A stretch of 64,000 nt of DNA from positions 2,170,001 to 2,234,000 of the forward strand of contig NZ_CP025546.1 in assembly GCF_003614435.1 (NCBI RefSeq). The letters run 5' to 3'. The position numbers and the translations under genes are program-made. The notes under the pieces are model-generated. The model saw nothing but the letters and a program-made list of their open reading frames with translations. It was not told the origin of the DNA and did not search any database. The stretch is from Mycobacterium paragordonae (GTDB lineage: Bacteria; Actinomycetota; Actinomycetes; Mycobacteriales; Mycobacteriaceae). Shown here one piece after another: positions 1 to 8,596 of the stretch (within the stretch, counting starts at the first letter, position 1; each line of letters starts with the position of its first letter).

Positions 1-520
1 GGTTGGGGCGGCCGTTGGCCGGGTCGGAGTCGACGGTGATGGTGAAGCTTCCGTCGGAGTCGACCGCCATGGTGCGGCCGTTGAGTACGTCGACGGTGCC
101 CATGTGCGCGTCCCACAGGGTGAAGTAGTTCTCGGTCATCCGGTGCTCACCCACCCGTCCGTGGATCTCGTAGCGTTCGTCGCCGGAGATCGGTATCACC
201 CGGTACACGCTGTCGGGATTGTCTATCCCCCAACGGGATCCAGGGATGCGCCGGCCGTCCACCGGGTGCGCCAACCGGGTGATGCAGCTGACCTTGGGCC
301 GCAGCTTGTCCTGGTTCGACGACCACACCGCCGCCGAGAACATCACTTCGGCGAAGGCGTCGTCGAAGCGCCCGCGCATTGCCTCGGATGCCTTCGCGCG
401 GCCCAGCCAAGTCTGGGCGACGTCGCGGTAGGCGGCTTTGACGGTGGGATGTTCGATGAGCTCCAGGGCGGCCAGTTCCTGTTCGCGCTGGGACGCGGTG
501 GATACCGGATGGTCGGTCAT
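1..520 (-). CDS. Hypothetical protein, C-terminus outside the window
   Basis: An open frame starts with ATG at 520 and runs off the left edge, giving 173 residues with no stop. I do not recognise the function. A recognisable stretch is a glycine/aspartate-rich segment (GIDNPDSVYR, then PISGDERYEIHGR, then YFTLWDAHMG). Soluble proteins with similar segments, some annotated DUF1214-like, sit beside sulfotransferase-like genes in actinobacteria, but I cannot assign the family firmly. There is no signal peptide or membrane segment in the visible part. The start overlaps the stop of the upstream sulfotransferase in an ATGA arrangement, so it is the third gene of a translationally coupled operon with the SnoaL-like protein and the sulfotransferase. 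Confidence 0.7.
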   Translation of the reverse strand, partial: MTDHPVSTASQREQELAALELIEHPTVKAAYRDVAQTWLGRAKASEAMRGRFDDAFAEVMFSAAVWSSNQDKLRPKVSCITRLAHPVDGRRIPGSRWGIDNPDSVYRVIPISGDERYEIHGRVGEHRMTENYFTLWDAHMGTVDVLNGRTMAVDSDGSFTITVDSDPANGRPN

Positions 521-1683
521 GCGTTGCTCCTGTCTCGGAAACGCTTGTTGTACAACGTGAAACGTTCATCGATCTGCTCGGGGCACAGGCCGTAATCGGC
601 GAGCCGGTAGGGCGGGCGCGCGTCTTCGCGTGGACGAACCTGCAGCCAGTGCCGCATTGCCTGCTGCGCCTGGTCGGTCAGTGGCACACCGATGGCCTCG
701 TAGACGCGGGATACCTGCCTGATCGGATCGGCGACCGCATCGTCGAACTGAATGTCGGTGACGCATAAGGGGTCCCACTGGTCCCGAACCGCCATCGCCC
801 GGTCATTCGTCCATCCCATGCGCTGCAACCATTCCGCGCCCACCCGGTGCGCGTCGACGTCATCGGCGTGCATCGCGTGCAACGTCGCGTTCAGGCTGGC
901 GCCCGACGCGATCGTGGTCCGCGGGTCGCGGTGCATATGGACCAGGTGCAGTCCGGGGAACCTGGCGCGCAGCACATTCAGGTAGCCCAGGTGCGCCGGC
1001 GACTTGAGTACCCAGCGCTCCCCGTGGACACCGCGTCGGCGCTTCTGCCACTGCAGGAACTGCAGCATGCGGTGCAGGTGATCGTAGGCGGGCGTGAAGT
1101 TCTGCTGGTCGAGCCAGGACCGGTAATGCGGCAGCTGTGCGCCGGACTCGGGGACGTGCGACAAGAACGCGTCGGCCAGAAAGACGATCTCCTCCTCGGC
1201 TTCCCGCGCGTACATCGGGTGGATGGTGAACAGATCGGGTGCGAGCTCGCGCGATTTCGCCTCGCGCGCTTCGCTGATCGCGATGCGGGGGTCGGTGCCG
1301 GTGAACGTCTCGTCGAGTTTCGGTGCGACCTCGACGACCTCCCACCCGTAGGCACACAGGAAGCGCGGGTCGGCCGCCAGCAGCCGCTGCACCAAAGTGG
1401 TTCCGCTGCGCATCATCCCGACGACGACGATCGGGGCGGCGACCTGTTCGTCGAGTATCTCCGGGTGGCGCCTGATCCACTCCTGCGCGCGAAGCCGCAT
1501 CCGCAGGCTGTGCACGATCCCGGACCGCAGGATGTGGGTGCCGATCGGGTTGAGGTCCGCGCGTTCGTAGTCGGTCAGCAGCACCCGCAGCGGACGTTCG
1601 AATTCCCCCGGGCCCCAATCGGTTAGCGACTCCTTGCGTTGCGCCTCGGCCAGCATCGCCGCGGCGTCGAACGGCGTCACCAC
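517..1683 (-). CDS. Sulfotransferase family protein
   Basis: Predicted PAPS-dependent sulfotransferase of the broad Sulfotransfer_3 type, 388 residues. The N-terminal third holds the 5'-phosphosulfate loop (VGMMRSGTTLVQRLL), followed by LCAYGWEV and the 3'-phosphate-binding region (WVLKSPAHLGYL, then HMHRDPRTTIAS). These are the usual landmarks of the bacterial family; the acceptor cannot be told from sequence. I chose GTG at 1683 because it overlaps the TAG stop of the upstream SnoaL-like gene (TAGTG). GTG at 1680 is equally possible, and the frame stays open further upstream inside the neighbour. The stop overlaps the start of the next gene (ATGA). Mycobacteria carry many such genes next to SnoaL-like proteins, so a role in lipid or sterol-like modification is only a guess. 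Confidence 0.85.
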   Translation of the reverse strand: MVTPFDAAAMLAEAQRKESLTDWGPGEFERPLRVLLTDYERADLNPIGTHILRSGIVHSLRMRLRAQEWIRRHPEILDEQVAAPIVVVGMMRSGTTLVQRLLAADPRFLCAYGWEVVEVAPKLDETFTGTDPRIAISEAREAKSRELAPDLFTIHPMYAREAEEEIVFLADAFLSHVPESGAQLPHYRSWLDQQNFTPAYDHLHRMLQFLQWQKRRRGVHGERWVLKSPAHLGYLNVLRARFPGLHLVHMHRDPRTTIASGASLNATLHAMHADDVDAHRVGAEWLQRMGWTNDRAMAVRDQWDPLCVTDIQFDDAVADPIRQVSRVYEAIGVPLTDQAQQAMRHWLQVRPREDARPPYRLADYGLCPEQIDERFTLYNKRFRDRSNA

Positions 1684-2126
1684 TAGAACTTCAGGTGCTG
1701 GCTGACGTCGCCGACCTGGTCGACGAACATCGTCCGGCTGTCGAACCACCACACCCCGTCGAGCCGGTGGAAGGTGTCCTTGTAGTGGCCGGTCACGATC
1801 ACCTGCAGCGGCAGCTCAGTTGTGGCCTGCGTGACGCAGTAGTACGACGTGCTGGTCGCCGTCCCGGTCAAGTCATCGATGTGCAGCTGCACGTTGGTGG
1901 TGTTGTGTTTGGTCTTCGGGGTGCCGTCCTCGTAGATCCGGGTGGCCATGTCATACATCTGGCGCACCCGGGCGGCTCCGGCGAACACCGTCTCCGGCGG
2001 ACCGTCCTCGACTCCGCAGATGCGGCCGTGTTCGAAGAGCCGGGCCACCCCGTCCAGGTCGCCGCCGTCCAGGAGTTGCGCGTAGGTGTAGATCAGGTTG
2101 GTGATGGCGATAGCGCTGTCACTCAC
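1683..2126 (-). CDS. SnoaL-like / NTF2-fold protein
   Basis: A 147-residue protein of the NTF2-like superfamily (SnoaL_4 type). It opens with a helical segment (AITNLIYTYAQLLDGGDLDGV), then LFEHG, VRQMYD, THNTTNV-like HNTTNVQLHID, and a C-terminal GVWWFDSRTMFVDQVGD strand pair. This length and order are typical of small cone-shaped barrels that act as isomerases, hydratases or ligand binders. No specific substrate can be inferred. It is the first gene of a minus-strand operon with the sulfotransferase and the truncated gene. The ATG at 2126 is preceded by an AGGTGG-like ribosome site on the minus strand. The upstream region carries two stem-loop repeats. Confidence 0.8.
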   Translation of the reverse strand: MSDSAIAITNLIYTYAQLLDGGDLDGVARLFEHGRICGVEDGPPETVFAGAARVRQMYDMATRIYEDGTPKTKHNTTNVQLHIDDLTGTATSTSYYCVTQATTELPLQVIVTGHYKDTFHRLDGVWWFDSRTMFVDQVGDVSQHLKF

Positions 2127-2222
2127 GTGGAACCACCTCGGCTGTACTCCGTTGTTTCCGCCAGACCCGTTGGTGACGTTACTTGGAGGCCGAGCCGGCG
2201 CGATAAGCCGACCCGCAATTCG

Positions 2223-2280
2223 TTGAGCCTGCGTCGAGGTGGGCGCTACTCGAACTTTCCCTGCCTGTACGCAGGCTCAA
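2223..2280. repeat. Stem-loop repeat, copy 1
   Basis: The 58-bp unit is bounded by TTGAGCCTGCGT at 2223 and its exact reverse complement ACGCAGGCTCAA ending at 2280. The interior carries GGGCGCTACTCGAACTT, which is also in copy 2. It lies between the 3' end of rpmB and the 5' end of the SnoaL-like gene, both on the minus strand. The stem could act as a terminator for rpmB, but the sharing of the interior with copy 2 fits a small interspersed repeat better. Confidence 0.8.
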
Positions 2281-2313
2281 CCAGTCCATGCTTGCGGGTT
2301 CGGCGGCGTTTAG

Positions 2314-2372
2314 TTGAGTCTGCGTTGGTGGCGGGCGCTACTCGAACTTCGCCTGCCAGGACGCAGGCTCAA
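2314..2372. repeat. Stem-loop repeat, copy 2
   Basis: A 59-bp second copy in the same orientation, 33 bp after copy 1. Its ends are TTGAGTCTGCGT and ACGCAGGCTCAA, so one base pair of the 12-bp stem becomes a G-T wobble or mismatch. The core GGGCGCTACTCGAACTT is identical to copy 1. It ends 27 bp from the rpmB stop codon. Confidence 0.8.
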
Positions 2373-2399
2373 TGAGCCTGGCCGACGGGCTGGAAAAAG

Positions 2400-2594
2400 C
2401 TAGCCCCGGGTGACCTTGCCGGCCTTGATGCACGAGGTGCACACGTTGAGGCGCTGCTTGTTGCCGCCGGGACGGGCCACGGCGTGCACGGTCTGGACGT
2501 TGGGGTTCCACCGGCGGCTGGTGCGGCGGTGGGAGTGCGACACCGACTTACCGAAGCCGGGGCCTTTCCCGCAGATATCGCACACAGCGGCCAT
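2400..2594 (-). CDS. rpmB: 50S ribosomal protein L28
   Basis: A 64-residue L28, the usual length for the zinc-containing form. It begins MAAVCDICGKGP and contains SHSHRRTSRRWNPNVQ and a C-terminal CTSCIKAGKV. The two CxxC pairs (C5/C8 and near residues 51/54) are the zinc-ribbon ligands of the C-plus class; mycobacteria encode further L28 paralogues, some without these cysteines and induced by zinc starvation. It stands alone on the minus strand, divergent from the fakA-recG operon. Stem-loop repeats lie just downstream. ATG at 2594 is the only reasonable start. Confidence 0.95.
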   Translation of the reverse strand: MAAVCDICGKGPGFGKSVSHSHRRTSRRWNPNVQTVHAVARPGGNKQRLNVCTSCIKAGKVTRG

Positions 2595-2820
2595 GGTTCA
2601 AACTCCTCAAGTCTGTTGCTGGGGTCCGGCGACCTCGTCAACGGGTCGGCCGAAACTGAGCCGGAATAGCCCAGGATAGCCCAGGGGAGTCCCAGGATAC
2701 CGACTGTGGTCGGCAACCACCAAAACGGTCACGGCAGCTGTCGCCCCGGCTGACTAGGCTCTTGCACGGCTACTCTGGCGCGCACCAGAGCCATCGCGCA
2801 ACACATGCAATGGGCAGTAG

Positions 2821-2828
2821 GGAGGTGG
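2821..2828 (+). promoter_or_regulatory. Shine-Dalgarno site deciding a TTG start
   Basis: GGAGGTGG lies 7 to 10 bases before the TTG at 2836. No ATG or GTG has a comparable ribosome site nearby, so this supports the TTG start of the fakA-like gene. Confidence 0.65.
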
Positions 2829-2835
2829 GGTCGGC

Positions 2836-4497
2836 TTGGTCACGTCGCAACGTCCGCTCGACGGCCCCGCCCTGCGCGACTGGGCCCACACCACCGTCAG
2901 CGACCTGATTACCCACATCGACGAGATCAACCAACTCAACGTGTTCCCGGTCGCCGACTCCGACACGGGCGCAAACATGCTGTTCACGATGCGTGCCGCG
3001 CTGGCGCAAGTCGACGCGGAAGCCGGCACGGACACCGATGCCGATGTTGCCCGGGTGGCGGCCGCGCTGTCCGCCGGCGCCGTGACGGGCGCGCGTGGCA
3101 ATTCCGGGGTGATCTTGTCCCAGATTCTGCTGGGTATCGCGGAGGTGACCGCGGACGCGGCCGACGACTCCGGCGGCGTGCTGCCCACCATCGACGCGGC
3201 GACGCTCGGCGCGGCACTCTGGCGCGGGCTGGAGCTGGTGGTGGCATCGATGGGCGGCGACGAGGTGCCGGGCACCATCGTTTCGGTGTTGCGCGCGGCC
3301 GCGACTGCCGTCGAGCAGTCCGCAGCAGCCGGCGACACGCTGCCCCGTGCGGTCATCGACGCGGGTGACGCGGCCGTGGTGGCGCTGGAAAAGACCACCG
3401 AGCAGCTCGACGTGCTCGCCGACGCAGGCGTGGTGGACGCCGGCGGGCGGGGTCTGCTGGTCATGCTGGATTCACTGCGCTCGACCATCACCGGCAGCGT
3501 GCCGGCGCGGAGCTGCTACGAGCCGGCGCCACACTCGCGGCCGGCCGACACCGGCGCCCGCAGGCCGGCTCCCCAGTTCGAGGTGATGTACCTGCTGGCC
3601 GGCTGCGACGCGGCGGCTGCCGACACGCTGCGCGACCGCCTCGGCGAACTCGGCGACTCGGTGGCCATCGCGGCGAATCCCTCGGACAGCTATTCGGTGC
3701 ATGTCCACACCGACGACGCCGGGGCCGCCATCGAAGCCGGGATCACGGCGGGCCACCTCAGCCGGATCGTGGTCTCCGCGCTCAGTTCCGGCGCCACCGG
3801 ACTGCCCGCGGGCAGCTGGACCCGCGAACGCGCGGTGCTGGCCGTCGTCGACGGCGACGGCGCCGACGAGTTGTTCGCCGGCGAAGGCGCCTGCGTGTTG
3901 CGGCCGGACGAAGGCACCGACATCACCGCCCACCAGTTGGTTCGCGCCGTGGTGGACACCGGCGCCGCCCAGGTGATGGTGCTGCCCAATGGTTACGTGG
4001 CCGCCGAGGAGCTGGTGGCGGGTTGCACCGCCGCGAACGGCTGGGGCGTGGACGTGGTGCCGGTGCCGACCGGATCGATGGTGCAGGGCCTGGCCGCGCT
4101 GGCCGTCCACGACCCCGACCGCCAGGCCGTCGACGACGGCTACTCGATGGCACGCGCTGCCGGAGTGGCCCGGCACGGGTCGGTGCGCATCGCCACCGAG
4201 AACGCGTTGACCTGGGCCGGGACCTGCCGACCGGGTGACGGCCTGGGCATCGCCGGAGACGAGGTGTTGATCGTGGCGGCCGACGTCGCCGCGGCGGCCA
4301 TCGGCCTGCTGGATCTGCTGCTGGCATCCGGCGGCGACCTGGTGACGGTGCTGACCGGCTCCGAACTCGCTGACACCGACATCGAGGCGGTGGGCAGCGT
4401 CCTCGAGCGGCACATGCACGACCGGCATCCCGGCAGCGAGCTGGTGGTCTACCGCACCGGGCATCGCGGTGACGTGCTGTTGATCGGGGTGGAGTAG
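2836..4497 (+). CDS. DAK2-domain fatty acid kinase FakA-like protein
   Basis: A 553-residue YloV/FakA family protein. The N-terminal DAK2 ATP-binding domain (about residues 5-210) contains NVFPVADSDTGANM, whose acidic residues coordinate magnesium, and the GARGNSGVILSQ glycine-rich loop. A linker leads to the C-terminal domain with VHTDD, VLPNGY and GDEVLIVA. In Firmicutes FakA phosphorylates fatty acids held by FakB (DegV) proteins; no FakB-like gene is visible here, so the mycobacterial substrate is inferred only. In M. tuberculosis I recall this region as two shorter genes (Rv2974c/Rv2975c), while here it is one intact frame. The stop TAG overlaps the GTG start of recG by one base, so both are probably co-transcribed. 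Confidence 0.85.
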   Translation: MVTSQRPLDGPALRDWAHTTVSDLITHIDEINQLNVFPVADSDTGANMLFTMRAALAQVDAEAGTDTDADVARVAAALSAGAVTGARGNSGVILSQILLGIAEVTADAADDSGGVLPTIDAATLGAALWRGLELVVASMGGDEVPGTIVSVLRAAATAVEQSAAAGDTLPRAVIDAGDAAVVALEKTTEQLDVLADAGVVDAGGRGLLVMLDSLRSTITGSVPARSCYEPAPHSRPADTGARRPAPQFEVMYLLAGCDAAAADTLRDRLGELGDSVAIAANPSDSYSVHVHTDDAGAAIEAGITAGHLSRIVVSALSSGATGLPAGSWTRERAVLAVVDGDGADELFAGEGACVLRPDEGTDITAHQLVRAVVDTGAAQVMVLPNGYVAAEELVAGCTAANGWGVDVVPVPTGSMVQGLAALAVHDPDRQAVDDGYSMARAAGVARHGSVRIATENALTWAGTCRPGDGLGIAGDEVLIVAADVAAAAIGLLDLLLASGGDLVTVLTGSELADTDIEAVGSVLERHMHDRHPGSELVVYRTGHRGDVLLIGVE

Positions 4498-6725
4498 TGG
4501 GCGTAGGGCTCGGTGATCGCCTCGACCTGGTGATCGGGGCGAAATCCGCCGACCCGCTCGACGACGTGTTCGGCATCAAGACCGTCGGTGACCTGCTGAG
4601 GCACTACCCGCGAAGCTACGTCGCGCGCAACGCCACCCGAGGCATCGAGGACGAGCGCCCCGAGGAAGGCGAGCACGTCACCATCGTCGACGTGATCACG
4701 GCCGCGTCGCCCGGCTGGATGAAGAAGCGGTCGCCGAACCAGAAACAGCGGAAATTTCTCCGGATCACCGTCGGATCCGGCCGCGGCAAGGTGACCGCGA
4801 CGTTCTTCAACGCGGAATACATCATGAAGGACCTCACGGAGGGCACCAAGGTGATGCTCTCCGGGGAGGTGGGCTACTTCAAAGGAGCCATGCAGTTCAC
4901 CCACCCGGACTACTACATTCTGGATTCACCGCATGGAAGAAGCCACGGCAGCAAATCGTTGCGCAGCATCGCCGAAGCTTCCCAGAAGTCCCGTGGTGAA
5001 GTCGCGATGGAGGAGTTCGAGCGTCCGTTCTTCCCGATCTACCCGGCCAGCGCGAAATTACAGACCTGGGACATCTATGCCTGCGTACGGCAGGTCCTCG
5101 CAGTCCTGGACCCGGTGCCTGATCCGCTGCCGGCCAACCTGCGGCACAGATACGACCTGGTCTGCGAAGACGACGCGCTGCGCGACATTCACCTCTCCGA
5201 CGAGGAATTCCTGCGCGACAAAGCCCGCAGCCGGCTGACCTTCGACGAGGCCGTCGGCCTGCAGTGGGCGCTGGTCGCCCGCCGGCACGGCGAGCTGTCC
5301 GAATCGGGACCGGCGGCGCCGCCGCGCTCCGACGGTCTGGCCGCGGAGTTGATGCATCGGCTGCCCTTCGAACTCACCACAGGCCAGCGCGAGGTACTCG
5401 CGGTGTTATCCGACGACTTGTCCCAGACCCGTCCGATGAACCGCCTGTTGCAGGGTGAGGTCGGATCGGGCAAGACGATCCTCGCGGTGCTGGCGATGAT
5501 GCAGATGGTCGACGCGGGCTATCAGTGCGCGTTGCTCGCGCCGACGGAAGTCCTTGCCGCACAACATCTCCTGTCGATCACCGACGTGCTGGGCCCGCTG
5601 GCTATGGGCGGTCTGCTCGGTGGTGACGACAGCGCAACCCGGGTGGCGCTGCTCACCGGATCGATGACGGCCGCGCAGAAGAAGAAGGTCCGCGCCGAGA
5701 TCGGGAGCGGCGAAGCCGGCATCGTCATCGGCACCCACGCACTGCTGCAGGAAGCGGTGGAGTTCCACAAGCTGGGTCTGGTCGTGGTCGACGAGCAACA
5801 TCGGTTCGGGGTCGAGCAGCGAGATCAGTTGCGCGCCAAGGCTCCTGCCGGCATCACCCCGCACCTGCTGGTGATGACCGCGACGCCGATTCCGCGCACC
5901 GTCGCGCTCACCGTTTACGGCGACCTGGAGACGTCCACCTTGCGGGAACTGCCGCGGGGACGCCAGCCGATCACCAGCAGCGTGATCTTCATGAAGGAGA
6001 AGCCCGCGTGGCTCGAGCGGGCCTGGCAGCGGATCCGGGAGGAAGTCGCCGCCGGCCGCCAGGCCTACGTGGTGACGCCGCGGATCGACGAGACGGAAGC
6101 CGACGCCAAGACCGAAGATCGGCCTTCCGCGACGGCCGAGGGGACTTTCGCCCGCCTGCACGCGAAAGAGCTGGCGGACCTGCGGCTGGGCCTGATGCAC
6201 GGACGGTTGCCGGCCGACGAGAAGGACGCCGCAATGACCGCTTTCCGGGCCGGCCAGATCGACGTGCTGGTGTGCACGACGGTCATCGAGGTGGGCGTCG
6301 ATGTTCCCAACGCCACCGTGATGCTGGTGCTGGACGCGGACCGGTTCGGCATCAGCCAGTTGCACCAGTTGCGTGGCCGCATCGGCCGCGGACAGCACCC
6401 GAGCCTGTGCCTACTGGAGACCTGGAGCTCGGAAGGGTCGTTAGCCGGTAGGCGGTTGAAGGCGGTCGCCGCGACCATGGACGGGTTCGCGCTCGCCGAT
6501 CTCGACCTCAAGGAGCGCAAGGAAGGAGATGTGCTGGGCCGCAACCAGTCCGGTCGGGCGATCACACTGCGGCTGCTGTCGCTGGCCGACCATCTGGAGG
6601 TCATCGAGGCCGCCCGGGCGTACTGTCTGGCCGCCTACGAGCAGAACCCCGCGAACCACGATCTGGCGCTGATGGCAGCACCTTTCACCAACGCAGACCG
6701 CATCGAGTACCTGGACAAGTCGTGA
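4497..6725 (+). CDS. recG: ATP-dependent DNA helicase RecG
   Basis: A 742-residue superfamily 2 helicase that remodels stalled forks and branched DNA. The N-terminal wedge/OB region covers about residues 1-260. Walker A GEVGSGKT is near residue 320, motif Ia is APTEVLAAQH, motif II is the DEQH box near 431 followed by RFGVEQR, and motif III is TATPIPRT. Motifs V and VI (TTVIEVGVDVPNAT and QLHQLRGRIGRG) are complete, and the C-terminus carries DLDLKERKEGDVLG typical of RecG. GTG at 4497 overlaps the upstream TAG. The stop overlaps the start of the HNH nuclease gene (GTGA). Length and motif order are normal. Confidence 0.96.
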   Translation: MGVGLGDRLDLVIGAKSADPLDDVFGIKTVGDLLRHYPRSYVARNATRGIEDERPEEGEHVTIVDVITAASPGWMKKRSPNQKQRKFLRITVGSGRGKVTATFFNAEYIMKDLTEGTKVMLSGEVGYFKGAMQFTHPDYYILDSPHGRSHGSKSLRSIAEASQKSRGEVAMEEFERPFFPIYPASAKLQTWDIYACVRQVLAVLDPVPDPLPANLRHRYDLVCEDDALRDIHLSDEEFLRDKARSRLTFDEAVGLQWALVARRHGELSESGPAAPPRSDGLAAELMHRLPFELTTGQREVLAVLSDDLSQTRPMNRLLQGEVGSGKTILAVLAMMQMVDAGYQCALLAPTEVLAAQHLLSITDVLGPLAMGGLLGGDDSATRVALLTGSMTAAQKKKVRAEIGSGEAGIVIGTHALLQEAVEFHKLGLVVVDEQHRFGVEQRDQLRAKAPAGITPHLLVMTATPIPRTVALTVYGDLETSTLRELPRGRQPITSSVIFMKEKPAWLERAWQRIREEVAAGRQAYVVTPRIDETEADAKTEDRPSATAEGTFARLHAKELADLRLGLMHGRLPADEKDAAMTAFRAGQIDVLVCTTVIEVGVDVPNATVMLVLDADRFGISQLHQLRGRIGRGQHPSLCLLETWSSEGSLAGRRLKAVAATMDGFALADLDLKERKEGDVLGRNQSGRAITLRLLSLADHLEVIEAARAYCLAAYEQNPANHDLALMAAPFTNADRIEYLDKS

Positions 6726-7435
6726 GGCGCCGGACGTTATGGTGGCTGGCCGCTCTCGCAGCGCTGGCCGTGCTGGTCGCCTACCAGACCCTGGGATCGT
6801 CGGCGGCCCGGCGTGCCGACGAATTCGCCGCGCGCGCCGACGTTCCCACGGTCGCGCCGGGCGCAGACGTCCTCGCCGGCATCGCCGTCGTTCCGCAGCG
6901 CCTGCACCGCTATGACTATCTCCGGTCAGCGTTCGGCGATGATTGGACCGATGACAACGACGCCCCGGGCGGCCACAACGGGTGCGACACCCGCGACGAC
7001 ATCCTCAACCGCGACCTGGTGGAGGTCACGCACGTCTACACCAAGCGCTGCCCGGACGCGGTGGCCACCGGCATCCTGCACGACCCGTACACCAACGCCG
7101 TTATCACCTTCCAGCGCGGCGCCAAGGTGGGCGAGGCGGTGCAGATCGACCATCTGGTGCCGCTGTCCTACGCCTGGGACATGGGCGCCAACGGCTGGCC
7201 GGCCGCGCAGCGGGTGCGTTTCGCCAACGACCCGGCCAACCTGCTGGCCGTTCAGGGGCAGGCCAACCAGGACAAAGGCGATAAGCAGCCGGCGTTGTGG
7301 ATGCCGCCCAACGCCGCATTCGCCTGTCAGTACGCGGTCCAGTTCATCGCCGTGCTGCGCGGCTATTCACTGCCGGTGGATCAGGCCTCCGGGGACGTGC
7401 TGCGCGGCGCCGCCGCCACCTGCCCGGCCGGCTGA
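6722..7435 (+). CDS. Membrane-anchored HNH/DUF1524-type nuclease
   Basis: A 237-residue protein with an N-terminal hydrophobic stretch (about residues 5-22, LWWLAALAALAVLVAY) that acts as an uncleaved anchor or signal sequence. The catalytic part is of the DUF1524/HNH kind: DHLVPLSYAWDMGA with D143-H144, then NDPANLLAVQGQANQDKGDK and LWMPP. These give the His, Asn and Lys positions of the beta-beta-alpha metal fold. The protein is likely exported, acting on DNA outside the cytoplasm or at the envelope. It is the orthologue by position of Rv2972c. GTG at 6722 overlaps the recG stop by four bases, so it is translated with recG. Confidence 0.85.
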   Translation: MRRRTLWWLAALAALAVLVAYQTLGSSAARRADEFAARADVPTVAPGADVLAGIAVVPQRLHRYDYLRSAFGDDWTDDNDAPGGHNGCDTRDDILNRDLVEVTHVYTKRCPDAVATGILHDPYTNAVITFQRGAKVGEAVQIDHLVPLSYAWDMGANGWPAAQRVRFANDPANLLAVQGQANQDKGDKQPALWMPPNAAFACQYAVQFIAVLRGYSLPVDQASGDVLRGAAATCPAG

Positions 7436-7551
7436 CCGGACCCGCCGACCAGCCCCGACGACCAGCCCCGTCGACCGGCCCCGGCGACTGTGAATCTCCC
7501 GACGCGACCCTCCGGCGCGGCCTCGCCGAATTCACGCTCGACGGGAGCGGT

Positions 7552-8400
7552 TTAGGTGCCGGCGTAGGTTTCCGGGTCCGGACGAAGCCGGGTGCCGTCG
7601 TTCAGGCCGGTCAGCGCATTCATGTGCTCGGCGGACAGCTCGAAGTCGAACACGTCCAGGTTGCCGGCGATGTGCTCGGCGTTGGCCGAGCGGAACACGA
7701 CCGAGTTGCCCAGTTGCACATTCCACCGCAACAGCACCTGCGACACCGTCTTCCCGTATTCGCCCGCGATCGAGGTGACGGTCGGGTTCTCCGCCAACTT
7801 GCCGAGCGCCAGCGGGGTATAGGCCTGCGTGACGATCTGGTGCCCCTCGTTCGCCTTGCGCAGTTCCTCCTGATTGAGCAGGGGGTGCAGTTCGATCTGG
7901 TTGATCGCCGGCGTGACGAACGTCAGGTCGATCACCATCTCCAGGTACTCCGCGGTGAAGTTGGACACTCCGATCGAGCGGGCGTGTCCTTCACCGCGGG
8001 ACTGGATCAGTCCGCCCCAGGAGTCCACATACTTACCCTGCGCCGGCGCCGGCCAGTGGATCAGATACAGGTCGACGTAGTCGAGACCGAGCCGCTCCAG
8101 GCTGGCCTTGCAGGCGTCCTGAGAGAAGTTGAAGCCGTGGTTCTCGGTGGCCAGTTTGGTGGTGACGAAGAGTTCCGCCCGCGGGATGCCGGAGGCGGCG
8201 ATCGCACGGCCGACCGCGGCCTCGTTGCCGTATGCGGATGCGGTGTCGATGAGTCGGCAGCCCATCTCCAGCGCGGCTGACACGGCGCGTTCGGTCTCGT
8301 CCTCCGAGAGATCCGCGGTGCCAAGGCCCAGCACCGGAATCGTGTTCTCGTCGTTGAGGGTTATTGAGGGAACCGCCGCGGCGCCCGACTCGCCAGTCAC
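7552..8400 (-). CDS. Aldo/keto reductase
   Basis: A 282-residue NADPH-dependent aldo/keto reductase, orthologue by position of Rv2971. The catalytic tetrad is visible: Asp and Tyr in [11 protein letters not shown], Lys in FVTTKLA and His in [22 protein letters not shown] and the cofactor-binding [11 protein letters not shown] complete the TIM-barrel signature. The usual arginine-lysine phosphate clamp is represented by FRS. The GTG at 8400 overlaps the TGA of an upstream remnant that itself resembles an aldo/keto reductase, so this gene was probably the second of a tandem pair. It is transcribed away from lipN. Confidence 0.93.
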   Translation of the reverse strand: MTGESGAAAVPSITLNDENTIPVLGLGTADLSEDETERAVSAALEMGCRLIDTASAYGNEAAVGRAIAASGIPRAELFVTTKLATENHGFNFSQDACKASLERLGLDYVDLYLIHWPAPAQGKYVDSWGGLIQSRGEGHARSIGVSNFTAEYLEMVIDLTFVTPAINQIELHPLLNQEELRKANEGHQIVTQAYTPLALGKLAENPTVTSIAGEYGKTVSQVLLRWNVQLGNSVVFRSANAEHIAGNLDVFDFELSAEHMNALTGLNDGTRLRPDPETYAGT

Positions 8401-8576
8401 GTAATTTCACCTGCCTGTTTGAAGTGAATAGTCTCCGATCTCGGGACCACGATATTACCGAGATGGATATGCGACCTAATCAACCCTCGGTGAGTGTCGG
8501 AATTCGTCAATTTGGTCACGACGTACAGTTGGTCGCGGGGTACGCCGGAATCGGTGAGTCTGCCAGCGTCACGAAA
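8397..8576 (-). pseudogene. Remnant of a second aldo/keto reductase
   Basis: The minus strand encodes two blocks typical of aldo/keto reductases placed side by side. The first is SGVPRDQLYVVTKLTNSDTH, which corresponds to [12 protein letters not shown] around the catalytic lysine of the neighbour. The second is LGNIVVPRSETIHFKQ, which corresponds to [15 protein letters not shown] near the C-terminus. About 150 intervening residues, including the catalytic histidine, are missing, and there is no N-terminal half. The TGA of this fragment overlaps the GTG of the intact reductase (GTGA), as expected of a former tandem pair. I interpret it as a gene collapsed by a large internal deletion. Confidence 0.7.
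8438..8464. repeat. Short inverted repeat
   Basis: ATCTCGG at 8438-8444 and CCGAGAT at 8458-8464 form 7-bp arms around 13 bases. It lies within the aldo/keto reductase remnant, between divergent genes. It may be chance or a weak operator. Confidence 0.35.
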
Positions 8577-8596
8577 GTTCTTGTAGGGAGCGGCCC

